Positions 11,110 to 21,782 of a stretch of DNA of 64,000 nt are shown here, piece after piece. Numbering within the stretch: the first letter of the stretch is position 1; every line of letters begins with the position of its first letter. The stretch is from assembly GCA_027596195.1 (NCBI GenBank), contig JADGJG010000002.1, forward strand, positions 62,001 to 126,000. Reading direction: 5' to 3'. The position numbers and the translations under genes were made by a program. The stretch is from Podochytrium sp. JEL0797 (lineage: Eukaryota > Chytridiomycota > Chytridiomycetes > Chytridiales > Chytriomycetaceae). The notes under the pieces are model-generated. The model ran no database searches. It was given only the letters and a program-made list of their open reading frames with translations, and was not told the DNA's origin.

Positions 11110-11192
11110 GCCGACGTAGCAAATCGCGCAATAAAATACCACTTCTCCGCCAAATAAATCATTCCCCAACCCCACGCGCCCCAAGTTCGCCG
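11110..11192 (+). pseudogene. Decayed duplicate of an SGF29 exon segment
   Basis: This stretch resembles SGF29 bases about 10808-10911. Shared words include CGCGCAA, TACC.CTTCTCC.CCAAA and AAATCATTCCC. The copy holds a nonsense change (CAA in the gene, TAA at 11155-11157) and small gaps. It begins 19 bp after the SGF29 stop and ends just before the stop of the convergent NYN gene. Confidence 0.7.
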
Positions 11193-11216
11193 AACCACCC
11201 TATTCCCATTATATCT

Positions 11217-13114
11217 CTATCCACACACGCCGGACAAGGAGGAAATGAAATAACATGTGGATTTATTAAAAACTGCCCGCCTGCGGAGAGAGATTTCAAG
11301 CTTCTTCTGTTCCAGGAGGCATCGCATCTTTTCAATGGAATGCTCGAGCTCCACAAGTTGATTAGCAATTGAAGTAGATCCCATTTGAGCTGAACCTTGA
11401 TACTTTCCCAGTTCCGTGCTCTTCAGAGTCAAGCCCTTGTCCAAACGATTCAACTCTTCCCATGACCGACTGTGGATACTATTGAAAACTGAGCTATCTC
11501 TACTAATCCTTAACCCCAGTTCTTGCGCCTGTGTTGTGACAAACGGCTGGACGATCCAGGACTTGATTCCAAATTTCCTTAGAAGCATCGTGGCAAACCT
11601 CGCCCTGATGTCAGAGCACCCAATAACAATCTCCTTGAGAGTATTCTTGTGTTGTCCCAACAATCTCCTTGAGAGTATTCTTGTGTTGTCCCACAAGATA
11701 GATGAGGCGCGTGAAGAGGGTAAACATGGATTCAATCTCATGTGTTGAGGAGACAGTGTCAGTGGAAATTTGTCTTGAAGGAGTGACAAAGAAGCATCAA
11801 ACGCGTTTTCGAAGCGTATTATAGTCGACAATCGATTGGCCTTGTCTGTTGGAGTGTTGGAAGATAAGCACGCATTGAGTTTGTCAATGTGCTCAATTTC
11901 CACCTACTGGGGAAATCTTGTGAGAACGGGGGCATGAAATGATTAAGATTCAACTGACCAGATCTGGAATTCTAAAAGGGTCGCACGAGTTCCAAATCAC
12001 TGCTGAAGAGTATGATCTTTCTGGTCGCTTCCCCACTCCTCGAGAAGAGCGAATTATCTCCCAACCCTGAGGCAGGCCAATTCCTAAATCGTGGAAACGT
12101 GCTCTACAGGGCTTATGAATCCTCCATGCATCATAGTCAAGTTGCTCGAAAATGTTGAAAATGCCACATAAGTCCCTGTCACTCGACAGGATGACGACGC
12201 GCGTATTGTTCGAATATTCAAGGGCTGTTTTAAGAGCCAGATAGTGAATCTCAACATCAGCCGCATCCGGACCAGTCAAGCATTTGCGAATCTCAATTCC
12301 GGCGAGTTTCAAGCTGTTTTCGTCAACGCCATATTTGGCATAGGCGCATTGGAACTGCACTTTTTTGTTCGACAAGCCGGATAGGACTACGCGACCAATG
12401 TCTTGGGGCAACTGAAGATAAGTCTAAAGCGGGAATGTTAAATTAAAGAGGCGAAGACTTGGGAGCTCTCAAAATTTTTGAATTTACCAAAGCCATGTTT
12501 TCCAAGTCCCACAATACAACAGCACCCACATCTTCTGGGGAATCAGAAGCAGGGTTGAATAAAATGGATGGCAGTCTGGGCAAAGGAGTGCAGTTCCTTG
12601 CAAGCCCGACGCGCTCGACAATTGCTGGCACTTTCATTTCCACCTCGACAACCATATCATTAGAAGTAGACAACGAAACATGTTTGGGTACCTTTAATGG
12701 TACTTCAACTGCCGTCTGAAACGTAGGAATATCTGATCCACGCCAGTGGCGCCGATTGGAATCATCGAACCCTTTTTTGCGAAAAAGCGGCTCCCGCAAC
12801 GCCGGTTCTGATCGATGTCGAACAAACAATAAAATCCAAGGAGAGGGTCCGATCGAAGCAAGCGAACTTGCGTGATCGTCAGTCTCTTGCGTTCGATAAA
12901 CACTCCATGCCAACAAACGAGCTCATACTCGACCGCCGAATAGAGCCTGCGAATTCGTTCCGACTTTTTGAAATTCGCAGTTGCCTGTAAAATTATAAAC
13001 GATTTTAGATGTAGTGCGGGAAAAGAGGGGTACCTGTCTGCGAGTATTGTTGCTGATTCTGGAGTATGCAAGTATGCAGTTCGTTTCTGCCAACTGGTGG
13101 TGGACTTCGTTCAT
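11217..13114 (-). CDS. NYN-domain (PIN-like) putative ribonuclease
   Basis: NYN domains are PIN-fold nucleases, as in MARF1. The domain here opens with VVLWDLENMAL, spliced by an intron (about 12412-12489) to LPQDIGRVVLSG. It continues to GPDAADVEIHYLAL and VVILSSDRDLCGIF, giving the expected acidic residues. Residues before it (exon from ATG 13114, then after an intron the block starting ATANFKKSERIRRLYSAVEY) match nothing I know. The link between that part and the NYN part uses an acceptor at TTTCAG near 12719, but its donor is unclear. After the NYN domain, PDL joins VEIEHIDKLN across an intron at about 11904-11955. The C-terminal exon holds a perfect 34-bp tandem duplication that changes frame, so the last about 140 residues are unsure. 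Confidence 0.7.
11625..11692. repeat. Perfect 34-bp tandem duplication inside the NYN gene
   Basis: Bases 11625-11658 and 11659-11692 are identical and adjacent. Because 34 is not a multiple of three, the two copies are read in different frames on minus (NTRILSRRLL, then GQHKNTLKEIV). Confidence 0.97.
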
Positions 13115-13296
13115 CTTGAAATAGATTCGGAGATTCTTATTTTGGTTCGGACCCGAAACATCTCAATCATGTTGTCATGAAACGTATCCGGAAGAGAGAA
13201 TCATGGCTTTATTCAAGCCTGGCATTTATATCCCTCCGTATTCTTGATTTTCGAAGCTGAGTTTCTTTGTCGCGTGGTTTGTTTTGATTTTCGGAA

Positions 13297-16200
13297 ATGC
13301 TTCGTTTCGTCCGACGCTTTGCCTCGACCAAGTCACCGCCAAGGGTTTCCCCAGACAAACTCCTACCTAGCCACCCAACACCCCGCCCAGAGTTCCGCCA
13401 CAATGCCGTCAACATCCAAATGCTTTCCGCCAACCTCCACAAGCAGCTCTTCCACCCAAACTCACGGCCACTCCGCCAACCCTCTGCCTCGCAACAGAAA
13501 CTCTCGACCCTCCTCCTCAAAGATGCGAATCTCCTGGGAAAGCAGGAATCCCCTCTCCCCGATGTGATCCTCCGGCTGCCCAAGCTCACCGCCGACTCGA
13601 TCGAATCCCATTTCCGCATCCTCGGCGAAGAGCAAGCCGAGCCATACCGCGGAATGACGAGATCTCTCGCGGATGCAGATATCCCTTCTTTCCCGAAGCG
13701 GTGGAGTCGACGGGCTGGATGGACGCGGTATGACCCTGACTCTGGCAAACAAACCCAAGTTGCCTATCCCATCGAACCCGCGCTCGTGTTTGATATCGAA
13801 AACATGTGGAAAATGTCCCCGTATGCGGTGATGGCGACCGCCGTGTCCGAGACGCATTGGTATTCGTGGGTGAGCCCCGAGTTGGCGGAATTGTTGAACG
13901 AGACGTTGAGCTGTGAGGAGTTGGAGAAGCGGATTTCGGAGGTGGAGTTCAAGACGTTGATTCCGATGGGGTTGTCAGTGGATACTCCGCGTGTCGTCGT
14001 GGGGCATAATGTCGCGTATGATCGAGCGCGGGTTCTCGAGGAGTATAACCTCGATGGGAATCGAGCGGCCTGGATAGATACCTTGAGTCTGCATTCGGCA
14101 GTTGGTGGTTTGTCGAGTCAGCAACGTGCGCAGTGGATGAAATACCGTCGCGTGAAGAAGGAATTTGAGGATATTCGAGACGCGCCGGATTTCCTCATTA
14201 GCGAAACGGACAAGAAGGAAATCATGCAAGAAACCTTGAACACAGTGATGGACGTCAAGAGGGAGTGGATGGAGGAAGGATCCATGAACGCGTTGAAGCA
14301 TGTTGCGATGCTGTATCTCGGGAAAGAGCTGTCCAAGGACCCTCGCGCCGTGTTTGAGTCGGGCGATCTCGTCACGCTGGTTGACAAGTTCGATTCTTCG
14401 ATGGAATATTGCGCCAACGACGTCAAGATCACTCATGAAGTGTTGAGCGTTGTCTTTCCGCTGTTTCTCGACAAGTGTCCGCATCCGGTGTCGTTCGCTG
14501 GAATGCTCGAAATGGGACGCGGATTCCTGCCAACATCCTCTAGTTGGGACGACTACATTTCCAACACGGAATCCATGTGCGATAGGGAGCTGAAATCGGT
14601 GGAAGATTCTCTATTGGGTTTGGCCAAGGACGCATTGTCACTCCAAGAGGGAAACAAGTGGGAGAAGGACGAGTGGTTGAAACGCGTTGATTGGGAGCCT
14701 GTTTCTTCGAGATCCAAGATTCTTGTCGGTCATCCAAAATGTGAGTATTTTTTTCCTGTGCTTTTGTGAACGCGATTTCTTTCGAATATATTGCTAAAAC
14801 CCAGTCTAAGGGTATCGCGAGCTCTGGGATAGCAAATCCCAATCCATCAAAATCTCCTCCGGCAAACGCATCACTCCATACCTCCTGAACCTCACCTGGC
14901 GCGGATTTCCCCTCTACTTCAACCGCGCCTTTGGCTGGCTATACCGTGTTCCTCGGCTCGATCCCACCGTCATCAAAGAAAAGGAGGTCTCGCTGCCAAC
15001 CGACTCAAACGACAAAGGATACGACGCAGACGCACTCTCCGAACTGCCTGACTTCAAGTTTTACCGCATCCCCCACAAGGACGGCGAGAACGCCAACTGC
15101 GGGAACCCGCTGAGCAAGCCGTACGTTGTCGAGTTTGAGAACGGGTTGCTGGGCTCCAACTTCGCGGGTGCAATCGAAATCTTGCGCAAGAAGGCTGCCT
15201 GCAGTTATTGGGTGGCAGCGCGTAGTCGAATCACGTCGCAGTTTGTCGTGACGCCCGGCGCGGCAACACATCCGGGCACGAAACCGATCTTCGCGCAAGA
15301 TGGAACCGTGGGGAAAGTGATTCTCCCACAAGTGATTGCCATGGGAACCGTGACACGACGCGCGGTGGAGTCCACGTGGTTGACGGCGTCGAACGCGAAA
15401 AAGAACCGCATCGGGTCCGAGTTGAAGACGCTGATTCGCGCGCCCAAGGGGTACTCGTTGGTTGGTGCGGATGTGGATAGTGAGGAGTTGTGGATTTGTT
15501 CGTTGCTGGGAGACGCGCAGTTTGGAATCCATGGGTCCACGCCGATCGGGTTCATGACGCTGCAAGGGACCAAAAGCAAGGGGACCGATTTGCACACGGT
15601 CACGGGCAACATTGTCAACATTAGTCGCGATGCCGCCAAGGTGTTCAATTACTCGCGATTGGTAACCACATTCATCTTTCCACCCGCCGCCGCCACCTCT
15701 GTTTCTAACACCATCCTAGTATGGAGCCGGGGCCAAACATTCGACGCAGTTGTTGACGCAAAACTGCCCTGGGATCGAGAAGGAGGAGGCGGCCAAAAAA
15801 ATCAAGAGCCTGTTTCAGCAAACGAAGGGAACCAAGGGGAGGACGATTGGTAAATATAAGGATGTTTGGTTTGGTGGCAGTGAGTCGTATGTCTTCAATA
15901 TGCTCGAACGGATTGCCAATTCCCCCGTCCCGACGACGCCCGTATTGGGGTCCTCGATTCCTAACTCCTTGCTACCCGAGAATGTCAAACGCGATGTGAG
16001 TCCTATTTTTGTTTGATTTCTTGGTCCAAGAATTCTGACTGTTTGGTATTCCAGTTCCAAACCAGCCGCATCAACTGGGTCGTGCAATCCTCCGGAGTTG
16101 ATTATCTCCACCTCCTCCTTGTCAGCACAAACTACCTTATGCGTCGATTCGGCATCAAGGGCCGCTTCATGATCAGCATTCACGACGAAGCGCGATACGT

Positions 16201-16937
16201 GGTCGCCACCGAACACGCCGACATTGCCTCCCTCGCGCTCCAAATCGCGAATCTCTGGACCCGTGCGATTTTCGCGAGTCGCGTTGGAATCGATGATTTG
16301 CCTTTGGTAAGAACCTGTCCACGCGTTTCCCGAGCTTGATGGGTTGAAAACTTAAAAACGCCATCATAAACTCCAGAACATTGCCTTCTTCTCTGCCGTC
16401 GACATTGACCACTGTCTCCGCAAAGAGGTGGACCAACCCTGCGTTACACCCACCAACCCAACTCCCATCCCGAACGGACGCAGCGCAACCATTTATGATA
16501 CCCTCGCTGCTGTCGAGAAGCAATTCGGTGGAGACCTTTCTAAACTGTATGGAGACGAATTGGAGTCGGTCAAACGCGTCGTGGCATCAGTTGCAATACG
16601 CGAAAGGGATGAGGGGAAGGTGGAGGAGAAGGATTTCTACGCCGTAGATTGTGATGAGAAGTGGTTGGAGGTTCAGATGTGCAAGACTTCTTCGGAGGCG
16701 TGGAAAGTTGTGGATGGCAAGCACTCTAGATTGATGGAACCGAAGGAAGAAGTGAAGCGTGTGCCGGCTGCGACGAAAACTGCGAGCAAAGCCAAACCTG
16801 CGGCAAAGGAGGTGAAACTGAAAGCGCCAGTTGATGAGAAGAGCAAACCGGAAAAGAAACGATCGTTCAAGCCGAGCATTGAGCGAATAACATCGGCGGA
16901 ATTGGCAAAAGATTCATCGTCCAAGAAACCAAAATAA
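13297..16937 (+). CDS. MIP1: Mitochondrial DNA polymerase gamma (Mip1)
   Basis: This is the family A polymerase that replicates mitochondrial DNA. Five exons join in phase: 13297-14740, 14811-15661, 15720-15995, 16055-16306 and 16377-16937, giving 1127 aa. The N-terminus ([11 protein letters not shown]) is a basic presequence. Exonuclease motifs are LVFDIEN (Exo I), [17 protein letters not shown] (Exo II) and [14 protein letters not shown] (Exo III). Polymerase motifs are [11 protein letters not shown] (A), [13 protein letters not shown] joined to YGAG across an intron (B), and [10 protein letters not shown] (C). [15 protein letters not shown] is also typical. The first intron must use the acceptor at 14810, since the AG at 14804 would create a stop. 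The C-terminus is a Lys-rich tail of about 80 residues. The stop lies 23 bp from the convergent phosphatase gene. Confidence 0.96.
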
Positions 16938-16960
16938 ACTCATTTTTATCAAAAAAGAGG

Positions 16961-18943
16961 TCAAATAAAGTCATGATATCCATCCTTCAACGCTCCATCG
17001 ATTGTCCACTTGGAATACCCCTCCACGACGCGATCCCACCAACCCGCGGAACGCATGAGCTTGGTCGTCACCTTTGCCAAATCCACCTTCATCAACGCGA
17101 CCATAAACTTGCCAATGTCCGTGTTCTCATGGTTCCCTCTCAACGCCTCGGCCATATGTCCATGCGCGTACAGATTCACGTCGACGGCACTGTGGCCGTG
17201 CGTGGCCCACCCCAACCCTGCGCGATCGCTCACCATATGCGCGATAAAGTCTGCATATTCTTTGGAAGTTCTGTTGGGAACCGTAAGGAACTCCATCTCG
17301 GTGGAGCTGGCGTCTGAGATTCCAAGCCATTTGGGGACCACCGTCTCCGAAACGAAAGCAGGGAACGCTGCCGTGTTGGGGAAATTGGACAAGAAGGGAC
17401 CCAGGACTTCGGTCGAGTTTTGCACGGGAACGAGGGCCGAGGGGTACCACGCGTAATCAGGGTATCCGGTGCCCATTTGATGAGCGACAGAGAGGCCGCC
17501 GGTTTCGTGGTCTGAGGTCGAGATCATGATCGTGTTGGGGTGTTTGTCAACCCATTCAATCACGGAGGCAATCATTTCGTTGTAAGCGAGGACTTCATGG
17601 ACTTGGGCTGCGGGATCGTTGCTTTGTTTCGTGGCGTCAAAACATACAAGCCCGATATTTCCAGCAACTCACTTGTGCCCGGCAATATCGATGCGACTTC
17701 CTTCAATCATGATAAAGAATCCTTTACGGCTCTTTTTGCCCGAGTAGCTCAAGATATCCAGGGCCTTCATGGCCATTTCTTTCAGGGAGGGTTGTTTCGA
17801 ATGGTCACGGTCAAGCTCAAATGAGAGGCTGTCGCGGGCAAAGAGGCCCATAAGGGGAAGCCTAAAAACACAAGTCAGAATACAGGGACGGAGCAAAAGG
17901 CTGTGCTTCAGGGACCCACTTGATGTTTTCAGAGTCCAAAGCGCGAAACTCGTCCACCGTTTCCAACACGCTCCATCCCAACTTTTCTTTCGCCCACCCG
18001 AACACGTCCAAATCGTCAAATCGACAACTTTCTGGGTTGTTTCCGGTCTGCGGCTTGAAGAAGCACGACCCCCCGCCAAACGCGAGGTCCACCATTCTAC
18101 CGAGCGAATAATTTCCAATTTGCTGGATCGCGATTTGATCTTGCATCCATCTGTTGAGAACATGAGAAGAAAACGACGCGGGAGTCGCTGTTTTTTTTTT
18201 GTTCGTTGATTCCATTTAATCCCGCGTTGTTAAGCGCGATTTCTCACCATCGGTGATGGAGCTAGTGACGACGAGACCGGTCATGTATCCGCGCAATTTG
18301 GCAGCTTCGAGGATGGTTCCGCAAGGAACGGTATCGGGGTCCTGTGCCAGAAGCGATGCGCGTCAAACTGCGCGGTTTCGAGAATTCGTGCCACATTCAA
18401 ACCTTACCACAGCAATAGCGCCATTATAAGTCTTGAGGGCACAAGAGAACGCTGCCAAATATTATAACGATCAACAGGAATATTCGGAAGGATCAATGGA
18501 ATTTCTAACCTGTGGCGCCAGCTGCGCTGTCTGTGACGAAGGAGCTGCTGCTCCTCGTGCGAGAAGAGCCAACGAGGATGCTGTCGAGCGGAAGGATCGC
18601 TTCCGGGCCAAGGTCGTTCACGAATGCGTTGTAGTTCCGCGCCATGGTCATCGAAGCCGGGCTGTCGAAACGAAGTCAGCCTCGGAACCGCCGCCAGACT
18701 AAAACCGCACCCGAATCCGTCCGAGACAAGCATAATCACATTCGGCGGATGTGGTCCCCCAAACTCCACCACCGCCCACACGCCCAGCATCAGAAGACCA
18801 AAGCCACCCAGTGCAACGCCAACCTTCAAAGTCCTCGTGGCCTTGTGCAGACCAAACGAGCGCAGCACATAGGATCCATAGCTGTCTTCATCGCTGTTGG
18901 AAGCGGTGTGCTGGTGTGCCAGCAGTGGTTGTGTCTCGGACAT
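16961..18943 (-). CDS. PHO8: Vacuolar-type alkaline phosphatase, copy 1 (Pho8-like)
   Basis: Pho8 is a type II vacuolar membrane alkaline phosphatase. The start (ATG 18943) gives a short cytosolic tail (MSETQPLLAHQ), then a signal anchor of about 22 residues (VGVALGGFGLLMLGVWAVV). Next come the metal motif NVIMLVSDGFG, spliced to PASMTMARNYN, and the phosphoserine site FVTDSAAGAT. Further motifs are GYMTGLVVTSSITDAT, FFIMIEGSRIDIAGH, ISTSDHETGGLS and WATHGHSAVDVNLYAHG. All catalytic and metal-binding motifs are present. At least six short introns are visible, for example one beginning GTGCGGTT right after the DGFG codons. It is tandem with a paralogue at 19070-21120. Confidence 0.92.
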
Positions 18944-19069
18944 ATTTTTTGATTCGATTACAAAAGGTCGCGTCGCGAACGCCTCGTTCTACCACGCCAT
19001 CACTGGTCTTACTAGATTGGCTTGAGGGATGATCAAAAGCAATATATTTGTCTGAAACAGGTCATGAGA

Positions 19070-21120
19070 TCACGGCTTCTGGTGATAATGAACCTTCACA
19101 TATCCCTTGGAATCCGACTTGATTCCCTTCCTCACAGTCCAAGCATCATACCCTCCAACGACTCTGTCCCACCAATCCACAGCATCAACCAACAGGGCCG
19201 TGACCTTGTCCAAATCCACCTTCATCAAGGATGTCATAAACTTGCCAATGTCTGTGTTCTCATGGTTCCCTCTCAACTCCTGAGACCGGTATCCATGGGC
19301 GTACAAGTTCACATCCACAGCACTGTGCCCATGCGTGGCCCACCCCAACCCCGCGCGATCGCTCACCATCTTGGCCGCAAAATCACTATACTGCGACGCC
19401 GTCTTGTCCACGGCCGCCATGAAATCGGTTTCATAGAGACTCGCGTCGTGGATACCAAGCCATTTGGGAATCACGGTCTGCGTAATCAAGTCCGTAAAAA
19501 CAGCCTTGTCCGGGAAATTGAACAAGTATTGTCCGAGTTTTTCGGTCGAGTTTTTGACGGCAACGAGGGCGGAGGGGTACCATGCGTAATCTGGGTATGC
19601 GGTTCCGAGTTGGTGGGCGACAGAGAGACCTCCCGTTTCGTGGTCTGAGGTGGAGATCATGACGGTGTTGGGGTGTTTGTTGACCCATTCGACGACGGAT
19701 TCAATCATTTCGTTGTAAGCGAGGATTTCGTGGACGTGGGCAGCGGCGTCGTTGCTTGTAGGGAAAACGCGTGTTGTCAACAAACGAGAACAGAATCAGG
19801 AGAACACGCAATGCAAACAAATACCTATGGCCAGCCATATCGATACGACTCCCTTCAATCATGATAAAAAATCCCTTGCGGCTCTTTCTCGTCGACCCGC
19901 TCAAAATGTTCAGAGCCTTGATGGCCATTTCCTTCAGCGAAGGCTCCTTCGTTGGGTCGCGATCGATTTCGTACGACATGTGGTCAGGAGTAAACAGGCC
20001 CATGATCGGAAGTCTGATTCAAAGTGCATCGTGAGAAACTCGGACCTTTCACCCATCAGCGGCGCCATCAGAACAAAAGAAACTCACTGTGGGTTCTTTG
20101 AATCCAACTGCCGAAACACATCCACATTGTCCACCAAATTCCACCCCACATTTTCGATTCCCCATGCGAAAAGGTCCGAATTGTCTTGTCGACAACTGTC
20201 GGGGTTATTTCCAGTTTGCGGCTTGAAGTGGCACGAACCGCCGCCAAACGCGACATCCACCATTCTGCCGAGCGAGTAATTTCCAATTTGTTGAACAGCA
20301 ATTTCGTCTTCCATGTCTCTGTCAATGACGTGTGCAGAAAACGACGCGGGAGTAGCTGTTTTTTTGTTTGCGAGGAAATCAGAAAGGGTCCCCGGCAGAA
20401 ACAGCGAAGGGGCGTTACCGTGTGTGATTCGAGAAGTGGCAACAAGACCCGTCATGTATCCACGGAGTTTCGCGGCTTCGAGAACGGTTCCGCAAGGGAC
20501 CGCGTTGGAATTCTGAGGTTGCCGAAATCTGGTTCAGCCCAATCAATCAAAACAAAAGCCACTCACAACTCCAATAGCTCCATTGTAGGACTTGATGGCG
20601 CATGAAAACGCTATCGAAAACGACAACGAACGTTTAACATTCATTTAAAAACACGTGCTTCCCACGAATTTCCTAACCAGTCGCGCCTGCCGCACTGTCA
20701 GTGACAAAAGAGCTGCTACTTCTCGTGCGAGAAGAACCAACGAGGATGTGATCAAGCGGGAGAAGTGCTTCTGGGCCCTGCGAGGTGACAAATCCGTTGA
20801 AGTTTCGAGCCAAGGTTTGCGACGCTGGGCTACGGGGAATCAAATAATGAGCTTGCTTGATCATTATAAGACGAGTCGTTGGCTTACCCAAAGCCATCGG
20901 AGATGAGCATAATCACGTTGGGCTGCTTGTTATTTCCACCAAACTCGATGGCTGCCCAGATCCCGCAAACAATCGCCCCGACACCTGCGAATCCAACGGC
21001 AGTCAACCTGACAGGGCTCATCTTTTCGATCCCAAGCGTTCGCTGCAGATAAGCGACATAGCTGCCGTCGTGTGTGGTGGTGGAGGGATGCGGAAGGAGG
21101 GGCTCGTCAATGGCAGACAT
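19070..21120 (-). CDS. Vacuolar-type alkaline phosphatase, copy 2 (Pho8-like)
   Basis: This tandem paralogue of the gene at 16961-18943 has the same order: a short tail (MSAIDEPLLPHP), a signal anchor (VGFAGVGAIVCGIWAAI), NVIMLISDGFG, FVTDSAAGATG, IMIEGSRIDMAGH, ISTSDHETGGLS and WATHGHSAVDVNLYAHG. The catalytic set is complete. The C-terminus is slightly longer and basic (SKGYVKVHYHQKP). The ATG at 21120 aligns with the start of copy 1; another ATG at 21168 would add 16 residues. Intron positions correspond to copy 1, so the duplication was genomic, not by retroposition. Protein divergence is substantial, so the pair is old. Confidence 0.91.
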
Positions 21121-21782
21121 GCTGATGAATTTGGCGATGAAATTTTTTTCCCTTGTCGATGGCACCATTTCAAGGGGTCATTACTCGAGGCCCGTTTTTC
21201 AATGGACGCGTTTTCGAAGTCGAGTATATTCAAAAAGAAAGAATAAAGAAGTCCATGACAAAAAAATCCGCAGTTTCATCGGTTTGGCGACTTGACTAAA
21301 AATCAGTGACGTCAAATCCAACGAGCGACTCAAAAACAACTTCGAGTGATTCCACCGGACGGATGACAGACAATGGCCCCACGAGAGGCGAGTCTGACGT
21401 ACTAAAAATTCCAGGTAAATAAAGTCAAGCCGCGTCTTTGCAAATATCATTCTAGACAGAATCCTCCACATTAAACGTGAATCCCCGTGTGCTCATTTGC
21501 GAGAGAGTTTCTATAAGATTTCGTCAGATACCGAATCGGACCGAATTTATGGGACGGAAAACCGATTCCCCAAAAGTTGCGTGTTTCTCCGCCGTTCCCA
21601 CCCAAAAATGAGACGCAGATGACCACCCCCAAAAGCATTTGCGCCGCAGAAAAATGAATGAACACTCACTTCCCCCAAAGATGGGGACGCGTCGACGAAA
21701 ATTATAACGAAATTTTTTGCTTTTTTCCTTTTGCCGCCCGAAAACTTCTTCGAAATCAAGCACATCGCTCGATCAAACAGAA
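21121..21782. promoter_or_regulatory. Divergent spacer between alkaline phosphatase copy 2 and SHMT
   Basis: No gene is supported here. CCCCCAAAAG occurs twice (near 21567 and 21627), about 160-210 bp upstream of the SHMT start. ACGCGT occurs near 21206. It presumably holds both promoters. Confidence 0.4.

Noticed and set aside
13209..13748. Minus-strand frame opposite the MIP1 start
   Set aside because: It lies antisense to a well-supported presequence and exonuclease region and has no homology.
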